DNA from: JBBQNR01 sp963774075
GTDB taxonomy: Bacteria; Actinomycetota; Thermoleophilia; Solirubrobacterales; JBBDJG01
Assembly: GCA_963774075.1 (NCBI GenBank)
Contig: CAVZDP010000003.1
Span: 620,001 to 684,000, forward strand
Reading direction: 5' to 3'
Length of the DNA stretch: 64,000 nucleotides
A model generated the notes under the pieces. That model ran no database searches, was not told the origin of the DNA, and was given only the letters and a program-made list of their open reading frames with translations. The position numbers were made by a program, and so were the translations under genes. This document shows, in pieces, positions 1 to 7,962 of the stretch. Numbering within the stretch: position 1 is the stretch's first letter; every line of letters begins with the position of its first letter.

Positions 1-398
1 ATGCCGCGGGCCATCCACCATCGCACCTGCGGGCCCGTCCAAACGGCGTCGACGTCGGCGGTGCGCTCGTCCACCTCCACCCGCGCGGCCTCCTCGCCGG
101 TGCGAACGTCGTAGAGGCTCACCTGCCAGCGCCGTGGACCCATCAGGAATGCCTCGGGCCGGTAGGGCGTCGTGCCCGGCAACCGCTCGCGCAGCTCCTG
201 CGACCTGCCGGCGATCGCGATCGCCTCCCTGGCGGAGAGCGTGTACCCCGGCGGGGGCTTGCTCTGCGTCGGCGGGCGGGTGACCTGGGCCGAGGGCGGG
301 AGCGCTGGCTCCTCGGCCGCCCGAGCTCCCGCCGGAAGGGCCAGCGTCACCGTCACGACGAGCGCGAGGAGAAATGAGAGGAGCAGCCGCCGCGACAC
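1..398 (-). CDS. Secreted or membrane-anchored protein, 3' end outside window
   Basis: The gene reads leftward off the window edge, so only about 132 N-terminal residues are visible. A GTG start at 398 follows a GGAGG-type ribosome site. The N-terminus is a clear signal peptide or anchor: SRR, then a hydrophobic LLLSFLLALVVTVTLALP run ending in AGARA|AEE. A proline-rich linker follows (about residues 30-50), then a region containing GYTLSAREAIAIA and WQVSLYDVRTGEEAARV that resembles PepSY-type secreted domains. It sits 23 bp downstream of the GtrA-like gene, so the two are probably co-transcribed. What lies further along, for example a membrane glycosyltransferase domain, cannot be seen. Function not assigned. 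Confidence 0.6.
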   Translation of the reverse strand, partial: MSRRLLLSFLLALVVTVTLALPAGARAAEEPALPPSAQVTRPPTQSKPPPGYTLSAREAIAIAGRSQELRERLPGTTPYRPEAFLMGPRRWQVSLYDVRTGEEAARVEVDERTADVDAVWTGPQVRWWMARG

Positions 399-421
399 CC
401 CGCCCTCCGAAAGGAAAGTCC

Positions 422-970
422 CTACCGGGACAGCGGCTCACGCCGCCTGTGCGCGAGCCTGGAGAAGCTCCAGAGCTTGTTGCCGACGAAGTTGAGCGGC
501 GTCGCGACGAGGATCGCCACGGCCTGGCCCGGCACCTTGGGCACGCCCGCGGCGCCGACGAGGAGCTCGAGCACGATCAGGTTGACGCCGAGCGCGAGCA
601 GGCTGACGATCAGGAAGCGCGGCGCCTGGAAGGTCATCCGTCCTTCGGTTGCCCTGAACGTCCAGGACCTGTTGAGCGCGAAGTTGTTCGTCACCGCGAC
701 ACAGAACGCGACCAGCGCAGCGACGACGTACTGCACGTCGAAGCCCAGCACGAGCGTCGAGTAGACGGCCAGGTTGATCGCGTACCCGCTCGCCCCCACG
801 AGCGAGAACCGCACGAGCTGAAACCAGTTGTGGGGTTGGCGCAGCCCCTGCCGCACCCGCTCGGCGCCGCGGCCGGCGCGCCCGCGCGTACCGGCGTCGG
901 CGAGCGGCTCCTCCACGGCCGCGCCCGAATCCTGGTCACGGGCGGACGCGACTGTGGAGTCTCTCTGCAT
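422..970 (-). CDS. GtrA-family membrane protein
   Basis: 182 residues. A hydrophilic, charged N-terminus of about 45 residues is followed by four predicted membrane helices (about residues 50-70, 78-100, 118-140, 148-168). Family features visible are FxxVGxxGYxINL-like FSLVGASGYAINLAVY, the NNFALNRSWTF stretch after helix 2 and the NFVGNKLWSF ending. GtrA-family proteins are thought to help move polyprenyl-phosphate-linked sugars across the membrane for cell-surface glycosylation. The long charged N-terminal extension is unusual in length, so the true start could lie further in. The neighbour at 1-398 is probably in the same transcript. Confidence 0.8.
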   Translation of the reverse strand: MQRDSTVASARDQDSGAAVEEPLADAGTRGRAGRGAERVRQGLRQPHNWFQLVRFSLVGASGYAINLAVYSTLVLGFDVQYVVAALVAFCVAVTNNFALNRSWTFRATEGRMTFQAPRFLIVSLLALGVNLIVLELLVGAAGVPKVPGQAVAILVATPLNFVGNKLWSFSRLAHRRREPLSR

Positions 971-1028
971 CGCCCAAGGATATCCGCGCCTCGCCGGCCA
1001 TCGTGGGCTTGCGAGCCTGGTCGAGCCT

Positions 1029-1301
1029 CTAACTGACGAGGAACCCCTTCAGGCCCTCGGGCTGCTCTTCTCGTGCGCTCACCGAGTCGACGCGTGCACC
1101 GCGCGGCCCTTGCTCGCAGAAGCGCACGAGCCGCGAAACCGCCTCGGACTCGCCCTCGAGCACCGCCTCGACGCTACCGTCGGGGTGGTTGCGCACCCAG
1201 CCCGCAACCCCTTCCTGCTCCGCCCTCCGGCGGACGCTCTCGCGAAAGAAGACGCCCTGCACGAGCCCGTGCACGGAGAGGCGCACCCGCAGGACGCTCA
1301 A
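1029..1301 (-). CDS. acyP: Acylphosphatase
   Basis: About 90 residues, the normal family length. Acylphosphatase hydrolyses carboxyl-phosphate bonds in the cytosol. The signature is intact: VHGLVQGVFFRESVRRRA carries the phosphate-binding loop and catalytic Arg, and GWVRNHPDGSVEAVLEG carries the catalytic Asn and the second family pattern. The chosen start is the TTG whose last two bases overlap the upstream stop (TTGA arrangement), implying translational coupling to the phosphatase-superfamily gene upstream; a GTG four codons later is the alternative. It shares the leftward transcript with that gene. Confidence 0.88.
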   Translation of the reverse strand: MSVLRVRLSVHGLVQGVFFRESVRRRAEQEGVAGWVRNHPDGSVEAVLEGESEAVSRLVRFCEQGPRGARVDSVSAREEQPEGLKGFLVS

Positions 1302-2761
1302 ACGCCGAAGTGATCGAGCACGATCGGAGCGACGTCCTTGATCGACCATTGCCGCTCGCCGGCATCCTCGCCGCCGAGGTCGGGCCCACAGCCGAGGAAG
1401 ACGAGCGGCACGAGCGAGTCCTCGGCGGTCAGGGAGCCGTGGCTTCCCCCGCCGGTGTGAGCGGCTCCTCCCCAGTCGACGAACTCGTAGTCGGGCGCGG
1501 CCGACAGGAGCACGTCGCCGGCGCTCGATGCCGAAAGCGCTGCCCAGAGGCGACCGAGCACGTCGGGGTAGGCCGGGCTCGTGATCCGACCGTCCTCGGT
1601 GACCGCGCGCAGCACCGACAGCGGGCCCTCCACGTCCCAACGTTTCCCGCGCTTGTCGGACAGCGCCGTTCCCGGTGCGAAGCGAAGCTCCGCCCCGCCG
1701 GCTCGCACGCACGCCTCGCCGTCCTCCCGCCACGCGGTCAGCTCGACTCCGTCCAACCCCTCCAGGCGCTTCACGATCCGCCCGATCTCGGCGGCGCGCC
1801 GCTCGTGCCTGCCGAGTAGGTAGACCATCGCGCAGCGGGCTCCCGGGGAGACCGCCAGCTCCGCCTCGGCCGCGCGTCTGTCGTTGGGTTGCAGCACGCG
1901 CCAGTCCGAGAGCGTGTCCGTGATCCGTATCTCGTGCGACACCGCCGTCTGGGCGTGGTCGGCCATCAGCACGATCGCGTTGTTCTCCAGGAACCGCTCG
2001 GTGCCGCCGGCGCCGTCGGCGAGCCGTTGCAGGTTGCGATCGGCCCACGCGATCGAGGAGACGGTTGCGTCCGGCCCGTTGCGGTGGGAATAGTGATCGT
2101 TGTCGGGCAGGGAGAAGAGGAGGAAGTCGTAGAGGTCGTAGCGAGCGAGGTGCTCGCCGATGCAGCCGGAGTAGGCATCGCGAGTCCCCGGCCGGGCGAG
2201 CGTCGGCCTGCAGTCCACCGACCTGGACGAGTAGAGCTCGCCGTAGAAGAGCTCGGAGGGCCCGTAGACGGCGTGACGGAAGTTGACCGCGCGTGCGACC
2301 CGGCGCAGCCAGCCTTCCAGCGCCAGCTCGTGGCGAATGCGCCCGCGGAAGATCAGGAACGGGGTGCATGCCGTGCGAACGCCGCGATCGTCCAGCCGCT
2401 CGAACACCGTCTCGTGTGCTCTCGAGAGATGCTCGAAGTTCATGTTGTAGACGATGTCGTTGAGAGTGCGCAGGACGCCGAAGGTGCGCGTCGCGGGCCA
2501 GGACGACCCGTACTCGACGTACCGCTGCTCGCCGCGGTGATACCAGTTGATGGAGGGAATGCGATGAGCGTCGACGTCGACTCCGGTCGTGATCGACGCC
2601 GATGCGACCGGGGTCACGGAGGGAAAGACGCTGACGCATTCGCGCACGCTCGTGCCGCGCCTGAGGATCTCGCCGATCAGGGGCGCCTTACCCTCGGCGA
2701 CCGCGCGCTCGAGCATGCGCGGCTTGAGCGAGTCGACTACGGCGAGGACGAGCTTCTTCAC
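1298..2761 (-). CDS. Alkaline-phosphatase-superfamily phosphodiesterase/phosphatase
   Basis: 487 residues, no obvious signal peptide. It has the metal-site pattern of type I phosphodiesterases/nucleotide pyrophosphatases: LAVVDSLKP (Asp10), SVFPSVTPVASASITTG with the presumed nucleophile Thr50, LPDNDHYSHRNG near residue 215, VLMADHAQT near 265 and TGGGSHGSL near 437. These supply the Asp/His ligands for two zinc ions. The substrate cannot be read from sequence; relatives hydrolyse nucleotide, phosphonate or lipid-linked phosphoesters. It is translationally coupled to the acylphosphatase downstream and starts only 6 bp after the DUF4126 gene, suggesting a three-gene transcript. Confidence 0.82.
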   Translation of the reverse strand: MKKLVLAVVDSLKPRMLERAVAEGKAPLIGEILRRGTSVRECVSVFPSVTPVASASITTGVDVDAHRIPSINWYHRGEQRYVEYGSSWPATRTFGVLRTLNDIVYNMNFEHLSRAHETVFERLDDRGVRTACTPFLIFRGRIRHELALEGWLRRVARAVNFRHAVYGPSELFYGELYSSRSVDCRPTLARPGTRDAYSGCIGEHLARYDLYDFLLFSLPDNDHYSHRNGPDATVSSIAWADRNLQRLADGAGGTERFLENNAIVLMADHAQTAVSHEIRITDTLSDWRVLQPNDRRAAEAELAVSPGARCAMVYLLGRHERRAAEIGRIVKRLEGLDGVELTAWREDGEACVRAGGAELRFAPGTALSDKRGKRWDVEGPLSVLRAVTEDGRITSPAYPDVLGRLWAALSASSAGDVLLSAAPDYEFVDWGGAAHTGGGSHGSLTAEDSLVPLVFLGCGPDLGGEDAGERQWSIKDVAPIVLDHFGV

Positions 2762-2767
2762 CAGTGT

Positions 2768-3355
2768 CTAGCGCAGCACGCGCAGCCCCTCGTACTTGCG
2801 TCCCGCGCGCCGCCGCCGTTCCAGGAGCAGCCACGCACAGAGCGCGAGCGCGAGCCATGACACGGGGGGCACGAGCACGGCGAGCAGGGCGAGCAGGAGC
2901 GCGGCTCCGTCCGCGTAGAGGGTCACGAGGGAGGCCGCGGCGGCCTCGCCGCGGCCCGCAAGACGTTCCTTCGCACGGCTCACGAAAGTCGACGTGGCGA
3001 CGAAGGCGAGGAGGGCGGCGAGAGCGCCCGCAACGAGTCCGAGCGCAGCCGAGCGACCCTCATCGGCGAGCGATCCGCCGAACAGGAGCGCCCCCACGGC
3101 GACCGCGAGAGCGCCGGTCAGCAGGGCAAGCTGGCGTGCGCCGGTCCTGCGCTCGGCGGAGACGGAGAGCGCCGTCAGCGCGAGCATGGCGGCCAGGAAC
3201 GGGAGCGACTCCAGGAAGGCGAAATCCGTGCCGCTGAAGTCGACCCCCGCATCCGCGCTCGCGAGCGCACCCGCGAGAAGCGGCGGCAGGAACGGGCGCA
3301 CGCCCGCCGCAAGCGCCAGTCCAACACCTTGTGAGATCACGAGAAAGAGGTCCAA
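2768..3355 (-). CDS. DUF4126-family membrane protein
   Basis: About 195 residues starting at a TTG (LDLFLVISQGVGLALAAG). The open frame extends much further upstream but runs antisense through the aminotransferase gene, so the short version is chosen; a GTG at 3340 is an alternative. The pattern GVGLALAAGVRPFLPPLLAGAL followed by four or five hydrophobic helices, a Leu/Ala-rich middle and a basic C-terminus (RRRRAGRKYEGLRVLR) matches DUF4126, a small integral membrane family of unknown function. It is divergent from the aminotransferase at 3488, and the 130-bp gap should hold both promoters. Confidence 0.7.
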   Translation of the reverse strand: MDLFLVISQGVGLALAAGVRPFLPPLLAGALASADAGVDFSGTDFAFLESLPFLAAMLALTALSVSAERRTGARQLALLTGALAVAVGALLFGGSLADEGRSAALGLVAGALAALLAFVATSTFVSRAKERLAGRGEAAAASLVTLYADGAALLLALLAVLVPPVSWLALALCAWLLLERRRRAGRKYEGLRVLR

Positions 3356-3487
3356 GGCCGATCGTCTATGGTTTCTTGCGCCTCGTTCGACGATAGAGGA
3401 TCGACTGGCGGGGAGCGCGAGAGCTGCGAAGAGGTCAGCGACGTGCGGCGCCGAAAAACCAGGATGCGAGGCCGTTCGCGGCAGCAG

Positions 3488-4888
3488 ATGTCGGACCGCC
3501 ACCACACGACCAGCCACGAGATCGAGCGTTACGCCGGGCTGTTCGCCAAGCGCACGCACCAGATGCGCTCGTCGGCGATGCGGGATCTGATGGCGATCAC
3601 CGCGAGGCCCGACGTGATCTCCCTCGCGGGCGGCTTGCCCGACACGTCCACGTTCCCAGCGGAGACGTTCGCGAGCGTCACCGCCGAGATTGCGTACTCC
3701 TCGTTGGCGGCCGCTTTGCAATACGGGCCGACCGAGGGCTTCGACGCGACGAAGGAGAGGATCGTCTCCGTGATGGCCGAGGAGGAGATGCACGCCGACC
3801 CGGAGGACATGATCGTGACGACGGGCGGCCAGCAGGTGATCGACCTCGTGGCCAAGACCCTGGTCGACCCCGGCGACGTGGTCATCTGCGAGGCGCCGAC
3901 CTACCCGGGCGCCGTGCCGGTGTTCTCCTCCTACGAGGCGGATGTCGTGCAGATCGAGATGGACTCGGACGGCATGCGCGTCGACCTGCTCGAGGAGGCG
4001 CTGGAGCGGCTCGAGCGCGAGCGGCGACGACCGAAGTTCATCTACACCGTGCCGACCTTTCAGAATCCGGCGGGCGTCACCCTCTCGCTTCCCCGACGCA
4101 AGCGCCTGGTCGAGATCGCCCGCGAGCGCGAGTTGCTCGTGCTCGAGGACAATCCGTACGGCCTTCTGCGCTACGAGGGGGACCCGCTGCCGCCGCTCTA
4201 TGCCCTCGACGGCGGCGACTACGTCCTCTACCTCGGCACTTTCTCCAAGATCCTCTCGCCCGGCATCCGGCTCGGCTGGCTCGTCGCCCCGGCGCCCGTG
4301 CTCGCGAAGGCTCAGCTCGGTAAGCAGGCGGCCGACCTGTGCACGTCGTCGCTCACCCAGCAGATCGTCGACGTGTACTTCGCGCAGGATCGCTGGCGCC
4401 AGTACGTGGCCGACCTGTGCTCGCTCTATCGCGAGCGGCGTGACGCGATGCTCGACGCGCTCGCCGAGTTCTTCCCGCCCGAGGCCGAGTGGACGCGCCC
4501 AGATGGCGGCCTCTTCGTGTGGGCGACGTTGCCGGACTTCATCGACACCCACGACCTGCTCGCAAAGGCGCTGCGTGAGGAGCAGGTCGCCTTCGTCCCC
4601 GGCGCGGCGGCCTACGTCGATGGTCGCGGCGGGAGCTCGATGCGCCTCAACTTCTCCGGCGCCGACGCGGACGGCATCCGCGAGGGCGTGCGCCGGATCG
4701 GAAAGGTCGTGCGCGAGCAGGTCGAGCTCTACGGGACGTTCGTCGGACGCAAGGCGGCGTCCCCGCCTGCCGACCGGCCTGCGCCTTCCGCCGCCGAGCC
4801 CCGCGAGCCCGAGGGGCTGGCGGAGGTCGTGCGACTTCCCGACCGCGTGCGAAACGACAAGCGGCAGGCTCGCAAGCGCACCGAATGA
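3488..4888 (+). CDS. PLP-dependent class I/II aminotransferase (LysN/2-aminoadipate type)
   Basis: 466 residues from ATG 3488 (SDRHHTTSHEIERYAGLF); the frame is open to 3368, and an ATG at 3464 is possible because no strong ribosome site marks either. The fold-type I core is complete: SLAGGLPDTSTFP at the N-terminal arm, TTGGQQVIDLVAK, TFQNPAGVTLS with the PLP Asn, LEDNPYGLLRYEG with the PLP Asp/Tyr, and TFSKILSPGIRLGW with the Schiff-base lysine. This matches 2-aminoadipate/aromatic aminotransferases. A charged C-terminal tail of about 50 residues exceeds the family norm. Its ATGA overlap with the following ligase indicates translational coupling, so its amino-acid product may feed that ligase (inference). 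Confidence 0.85.
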   Translation: MSDRHHTTSHEIERYAGLFAKRTHQMRSSAMRDLMAITARPDVISLAGGLPDTSTFPAETFASVTAEIAYSSLAAALQYGPTEGFDATKERIVSVMAEEEMHADPEDMIVTTGGQQVIDLVAKTLVDPGDVVICEAPTYPGAVPVFSSYEADVVQIEMDSDGMRVDLLEEALERLERERRRPKFIYTVPTFQNPAGVTLSLPRRKRLVEIARERELLVLEDNPYGLLRYEGDPLPPLYALDGGDYVLYLGTFSKILSPGIRLGWLVAPAPVLAKAQLGKQAADLCTSSLTQQIVDVYFAQDRWRQYVADLCSLYRERRDAMLDALAEFFPPEAEWTRPDGGLFVWATLPDFIDTHDLLAKALREEQVAFVPGAAAYVDGRGGSSMRLNFSGADADGIREGVRRIGKVVREQVELYGTFVGRKAASPPADRPAPSAAEPREPEGLAEVVRLPDRVRNDKRQARKRTE

Positions 4889-5871
4889 GTTCCGGGCGCG
4901 TCGCCGTCCTGAAGGGCGGGGCCTCGCTCGAGCGCCAGGTCTCGCTTCGCTCCGCGGCGCGCGTGGAGGACGCGCTCGAGGATCTCGGCTGGAGCGTCGT
5001 GGCGATCGACGTCGGGCCCGACCTCGTGGAACGGCTGCAGGAGGCGCGAGCCGACGTGGCCTTCGTCGCGCTGCACGGGCGAGGTGGTGAGGACGGCACC
5101 GTCCAGGAGATCCTCGAGATCCTCGGAATCCCCTACACCGGCTCGGGCGTGCTCGCCTGCATCAGGACGATGGACAAGGTGCTGACGAAGCACATGCTGA
5201 GCGAGGAGGGGCTGCCGACGCCAGAGTTCTTCGCCTTCAACGAGACCGCCTTCCGGGAGCTGGGCGCGGCGGAGGCGCTGCCGGCGATCGAGGAAAGGCT
5301 CGGGTTTCCGATCGTGGTCAAGCCGGCGGCACAGGGCTCCGCGCTCGGAATCAAGTTCGCCCGCTCGCCCGGCGACGTGCCCGAAGCTCTCGTGTCGGCG
5401 TTCAGCTACGACGACAAGGTGCTGCTGGAGCGCTACGTGCGCGGGCGAGAGCTGGCGGTGAGCCTGCTCGAGCGCGACGGCGAGCCGCAGCCGCTGCCGA
5501 TCGTGGAGGCGGTCCCCCGGGAGGAATACTTCTTCGACTTCGAGGCGCGCTACGAGATCGGCAAGACCGACTACGTGTGCCCGGCGAAGCTGCCCACCGG
5601 GGTCACGGAGAAGGCTCAGGAGGTCGCCGTCGCCACCTACCGGCTGCTCGGGTGCTACGGCTTCGCCCGCGTCGACATGATCTTCTCCGAGGATGAAGAG
5701 CTTCAGGTGCTGGAGACGCAGGCGATCCCGGGACTGACCGAGACGAGCCTTCTCCCCCAGGCAGCCGACGCGGCGGGCATGCCGTTCACGCGGCTCGTCG
5801 AGCGGCTCGTCGAGCTCGCGCTCGAGCGCGGCTCAGCCGGCGCCGCTCCGGCTCCCGTGGAGAAGGGGTAG
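4885..5871 (+). CDS. D-alanine-D-alanine ligase paralogue with altered ATP/Mg site
   Basis: 328 residues, standard Ddl length with an N-terminal domain (VAVLKGGASLERQVSL) and ATP-grasp domains. Compared with E. coli DdlB as I recall it, the metal Asn in the NTxPGMT motif is Gln here (ETQAIPGLT), the following Thr is Ala, the second Ser of the omega-loop GSS is Ala (GSALGIKF), and the Lys in YEAKY is Arg (FEARYEIG). The Lys in VVKPAAQGS, the Arg/Asp in FARVDM and the Glu of LET remain. A second, fully canonical ddl lies at 33383, so this copy may use another D-amino acid or hydroxy acid. It overlaps the upstream aminotransferase by 4 bp. Confidence 0.82.
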   Translation: MSSGRVAVLKGGASLERQVSLRSAARVEDALEDLGWSVVAIDVGPDLVERLQEARADVAFVALHGRGGEDGTVQEILEILGIPYTGSGVLACIRTMDKVLTKHMLSEEGLPTPEFFAFNETAFRELGAAEALPAIEERLGFPIVVKPAAQGSALGIKFARSPGDVPEALVSAFSYDDKVLLERYVRGRELAVSLLERDGEPQPLPIVEAVPREEYFFDFEARYEIGKTDYVCPAKLPTGVTEKAQEVAVATYRLLGCYGFARVDMIFSEDEELQVLETQAIPGLTETSLLPQAADAAGMPFTRLVERLVELALERGSAGAAPAPVEKG

Positions 5872-5872
5872 T

Positions 5873-6364
5873 TCAGCCCGAACCCTGGGCGAAGTCCTCG
5901 GGCGTCACCTCGTCCAGGAACTTCTTGAAGCGGTCGACGACCTCCTCCGTGTCCTCGACCTCGTGCTCGAACTCGATCGCGCTCTCCTGAATCACCTCTT
6001 CGGCAGCGAAAATCGGCGCCGAGCAGCGAACGGCGACCGCGAGCGCGTCCGAGGGACGCGAGTCGATCTCGACCTCCTGCCCGTTGACGCGCAGCGTGAT
6101 CGAGGCGAAGAAGGTGTTCTCCTTGAGCTCAGTGACCGCAACCCGTGTGCACTGCGCATCGAGCTCGGAGATCATGTCGCTGATCAGGTCGTGCGTCATC
6201 GGACGCGGCGTCGTGGCGCCCTGGAGCTTCATCAGGATCGCTGCCGCCTCGGGGTGCCCGATCCAGATCGGCAGGAACTTGTTCCCCTCCACGGTCTTGA
6301 GCAGCACGATCGGCTGCTTGCCGACCATGTCGAAGCTCACTCCGTAGATGACCATTTCCTGCAC
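5873..6364 (-). CDS. Bifunctional nuclease family protein (BFN/DUF151)
   Basis: 163 residues from GTG 6364, which has a GGGAG ribosome site and gives the usual family opening MQEMVIYGVSFD; an ATG three codons later is the alternative. Family landmarks are QPIVLLKTVEGNKFLPIWIGHPEA, RPMTHDLISDM and IDSRPSDALAVAVR, the last being a strongly conserved core segment. An acidic C-terminal tail (EFEHEVEDTEEVVDRFKKF) follows. In plants and some bacteria such proteins have nuclease activity, but the bacterial role is poorly defined. The gene converges on the ddl paralogue with one base between the stops. Confidence 0.85.
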   Translation of the reverse strand: MQEMVIYGVSFDMVGKQPIVLLKTVEGNKFLPIWIGHPEAAAILMKLQGATTPRPMTHDLISDMISELDAQCTRVAVTELKENTFFASITLRVNGQEVEIDSRPSDALAVAVRCSAPIFAAEEVIQESAIEFEHEVEDTEEVVDRFKKFLDEVTPEDFAQGSG

Positions 6365-6471
6365 GGACTTCTCCCAATCGATCGCTGTCTGGGCAGAGAG
6401 GCCATTATAGGAACGGCCCTGCCTCTGCGCGATAGGCCGAAAGCGGCGAGGATTGGCCTCGCGGGCCGCTC

Positions 6472-7695
6472 TCAGCGAAGCAGCGAAGGGGTACGGAGGC
6501 GCAGGCCCTCTCTCTCCAGGGCCCTGAAGAAAGCCTGCACCACACGCTTGTCGAACTGCGTGCCGGCGCATTCGATCAACTCGGTCTGCGCGGCGTCGTG
6601 CGAGAGGGTCTCCCGGTAAGTACGTTCGCTGGTCATGGCCTCGTAGGCATCCGCCACGGCCAGGATGCGGCCCTCGAGCGGCACCTCCTCCCCCTTCAGC
6701 CCATGTGGATAGCCCTTTCCGTCGGGCCGCTCCTGGTGCGCGAGGACCCACGACGCGACGTCCTCCAGCTCGGGGTCGTCGAGCAGGTGCGCGGCCACCT
6801 CCGAATGCTTCTGAACGAGCGCTCGCTCGCGGTCGTCGAGCGGCCCGGGCTTGCGAAGAACCTCCTCGGGGACGCCGACCTTTCCGACGTCGTGCAGCAG
6901 GCCGGCCAGGCGCACTCGGTCGGCTTGCCTGACAGACAGGCCAAGCTCACGCGCGATCAGCTCCGAGTACCGACCGACCGTCTGCGAGTGCCCCGCGCTC
7001 CCCTGGTCGCGAACGTCCACCGTCTCAGCGAGCGCGAGCACTACCTCCAGGCGCTGGTCGGCGAGCTGATCCCCCTTTCCGACCGACACGATGGTCGACG
7101 GCGTGGCCGCGCTCTCGAGAAGCGAGCGATTGCCCCCGAGCGTCTGCACGGCGTTGAGCGCCCGCTCCGCCGCCGTGAGCAACGCGGCCGGCGTGCGTCC
7201 GTGGCGCGGGAACGAAGCGATCCCGAAGCTGACAGCCGCCGGCTCGACCTCCGGGGGGCAGGAGTTCGCGATCGCGTTGCGCAGCCGCTGCGAAAGCGCG
7301 AGCGCGCCGCTCTCGGACGTGTCGGGGAGGATGAGCCCGAAGCGATTGTCGGCGATGCACGCCATCGTGTCGATGCGCCGCTTCTGTTCGCCGACGACCC
7401 CGGCGGTCACCCTCAAGGCCTCCATCGGGCTCACTCCCGTCGCGCCGTTCGACGAGAAATCGAGTGGCAGCTCCGCGATGAGCACGCTGACCGGACGGCC
7501 GCCGCGCTTCGCGCGCTCGAGCTCGAGGTCGAGCTGCTCGCCGAAGACACGGTGCTCGGTCGCCGTGTCAATCGCGGCGACCTCCTCGGCTGCCTGTGGG
7601 CGACGGAACCCCAGGAGACGTCGGACCCGCGCGTTCATGCGCTGGTCACGCCCGGTGGTCCGAACAGCGAGTCTTGTCGCGGAAATCCGTTTCAT
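6472..7695 (-). CDS. HD-GYP domain protein with degenerate GGDEF domain
   Basis: 407 residues from ATG 7695 (KRISATRLAVRTTG); ATG 7638 is a plausible later start. The N-terminal half has GGDEF-like spacing, with RRIDTMACIADNRFGLILPD where a GGDEF motif would sit, so the catalytic loop is missing and cyclase activity is unlikely. The C-terminal half is an intact HD-GYP domain: LAGLLHDVGKVGVP (HD dyad), HSEVAAHLL, VLAHQERPDGKGYPHGLKG (GYP) and AVADAYEAMTSERTYRE. HD-GYP enzymes hydrolyse cyclic-di-GMP or related dinucleotides. No sensor or membrane segment is evident. It lies downstream of the tRNA-Ile gene on the same strand. Confidence 0.85.
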   Translation of the reverse strand: MKRISATRLAVRTTGRDQRMNARVRRLLGFRRPQAAEEVAAIDTATEHRVFGEQLDLELERAKRGGRPVSVLIAELPLDFSSNGATGVSPMEALRVTAGVVGEQKRRIDTMACIADNRFGLILPDTSESGALALSQRLRNAIANSCPPEVEPAAVSFGIASFPRHGRTPAALLTAAERALNAVQTLGGNRSLLESAATPSTIVSVGKGDQLADQRLEVVLALAETVDVRDQGSAGHSQTVGRYSELIARELGLSVRQADRVRLAGLLHDVGKVGVPEEVLRKPGPLDDRERALVQKHSEVAAHLLDDPELEDVASWVLAHQERPDGKGYPHGLKGEEVPLEGRILAVADAYEAMTSERTYRETLSHDAAQTELIECAGTQFDKRVVQAFFRALEREGLRLRTPSLLR

Positions 7696-7846
7696 AGCGG
7701 GCGAACCATCGATGAGCCCGCACCTCCCTGCCACAGTTCTCGGGTGTCGGCGCTGCTCGCTTGCGCGCTTGGCTTCAGGATCGACGCATGTGCGAGGGGC
7801 GGCGCAACCCGCCCGCATCCTGTTTGCGCTCCCCGGAGGACGAAGG

Positions 7847-7920
7847 TGGGCGATCCTGGACTCGAACCAGGGACCTCCTCCTTATCAGAGAGGCGCTCTG
7901 ACCGACTGAGCTAATCGCCC
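7847..7920 (-). tRNA. ileT: tRNA-Ile(GAU)
   Basis: The minus strand folds as a complete cloverleaf: acceptor GGGCGAT paired with ATCGCCC plus discriminator A; D-stem GCTC/GAGC; anticodon arm CCTCT-CTGATAA-GGAGG with anticodon GAT; T-arm CCTGG-TTCGAGT-CCAGG. Length is 74 nt and the 3' CCA is not encoded (A is followed by CCT). The gene is single, not in an rRNA operon. Confidence 0.95.
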
Positions 7921-7930
7921 TTGGAGCGCG

Positions 7931-7936
7931 ATTCTA
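7931..7936 (-). promoter_or_regulatory. Candidate -10 element for tRNA-Ile
   Basis: TAGAAT on the minus strand lies 10 bp before the mature 5' end of the tRNA, the distance expected for a tRNA promoter. No convincing -35 hexamer was found at 16-18 bp spacing. Confidence 0.35.
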
Positions 7937-7962
7937 GCGCGGGCGAAATCAGGCTCTAGGAG

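Noticed and set aside
3356..4552. Upstream extension of the DUF4126 frame across the aminotransferase gene
   Set aside because: The extension is antisense to conserved aminotransferase codons; only the part from 3355 down matches a protein family.
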